DNA of 59,086 nt from JACOVP01 sp964390715 (lineage in GTDB: Archaea; Nanobdellota; Nanobdellia; SCGC-AAA011-G17; UBA489): positions 1-59,086 of the forward strand of contig CAYMIM010000005.1 in assembly GCA_964390715.1 (NCBI GenBank), in the 5' to 3' direction. The notes under the pieces were generated by a model that saw nothing but the letters and a program-made list of their open reading frames with translations, had not been told where the DNA came from and made no database searches. The position numbers and the translations under genes were made by a program. Of the stretch, positions 59,012 to 59,086 are shown piece by piece; position 1 is the stretch's first letter, and each line of letters begins with the position of its first letter.

Positions 59012-59086
59012 ATGTTCTGGAGTTGGGTGCTGCTTAAGGGAGGGGAAATATGGAAAAATTCAAGGATCAATGCCAAAAAGCGAAGA
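59012..59086 (+). CDS. Partial gene at the right edge, start uncertain
   Basis: Two starts are possible in different frames, and both stay open to the edge. ATG 59012 (MFWSWVLLKGGEIW...) is 31 bases after a TATA box. ATG 59050 (MEKFKDQCQKAK...) has a strong ggagggg Shine-Dalgarno sequence just upstream. Too little is visible to name a product or to choose between the frames. Confidence 0.25.
   Translation, partial: MFWSWVLLKGGEIWKNSRINAKKRR

Overview
The window looks archaeal and is probably from a DPANN lineage such as Woesearchaeota or Pacearchaeota; the lineage is inferred, not proven. It is AT-rich and uses the standard code. SecF and SecD are encoded in the archaeal F-D order. An Alg7/AglH-like GlcNAc-1-P transferase and a Dpm1-like synthase are present. 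Most transcription units start with an archaeal TATA box whose upstream edge lies 29-32 bases before the start codon, so most mRNAs appear leaderless. That spacing was used to correct several gene starts.

Region 1 (about 1-8.6 kb) holds an NHL-repeat surface protein and an amino-acid catabolic cluster: a GSA-aminomutase-like aminotransferase, two aldehyde dehydrogenases and a saccharopine/lysine-6-dehydrogenase-like enzyme in one leftward operon, plus a GABA-type aminotransferase. A MazE/MazF-like toxin-antitoxin pair sits between the operon and the GABA aminotransferase. Together these enzymes could turn lysine, GABA or 5-aminovalerate into dicarboxylic acids.

Region 2 (8.6-16.1 kb) is about export and the envelope. 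It has tRNA-Gly(TCC), two membrane-anchored secreted proteins sharing a cysteine-rich juxtamembrane motif, secF and secD (SecD carries about 150 extra residues with two PDZ-like units), a RelE/antitoxin pair with a 52-residue antitoxin, a 56-residue membrane protein and tRNA-Ser(CGA).

Region 3 (16-59 kb) is a large surface-glycan island in many short units on both strands. It encodes a NodU-type O-carbamoyltransferase with an SxtJ-like partner, an amino-sugar module (SDR, NeuD-type acyltransferase, DegT aminotransferase), a HIT/GalT-superfamily protein overlapping a sugar nucleotidyltransferase, UDP-GlcNAc 2-epimerase, twelve soluble or peripheral glycosyltransferases (GT2, GT4, GT9), five polytopic GT-C-like proteins, seven class I methyltransferases, a polysaccharide deacetylase, a B12-type radical SAM protein with a PAP2 phosphatase, an LPG_synthase_TM protein, a Wzx-like flippase with a zinc ribbon in a loop, and the initiating GPT. 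The likely scheme is that GPT loads a polyprenyl carrier, cytoplasmic GTs extend and methylate the glycan, the flippase exports it, and GT-C enzymes fed by polyprenyl-phosphate sugars finish it outside. No oligosaccharyltransferase (AglB) is present in the window.

The points most worth a second look are the dispersed homologue set of saxitoxin-cluster sxtI, J, K and L (K is an unmarked 53-residue DUF5989-like gene at 29264-29425), the zinc-ribbon flippase and the PDZ-bearing SecD. Once the small genes are added, no gene-free stretch exceeds 300 bases. The longest are 6488-6693 (promoters and a palindrome) and 58881 to the right edge (promoters and the start of another gene).
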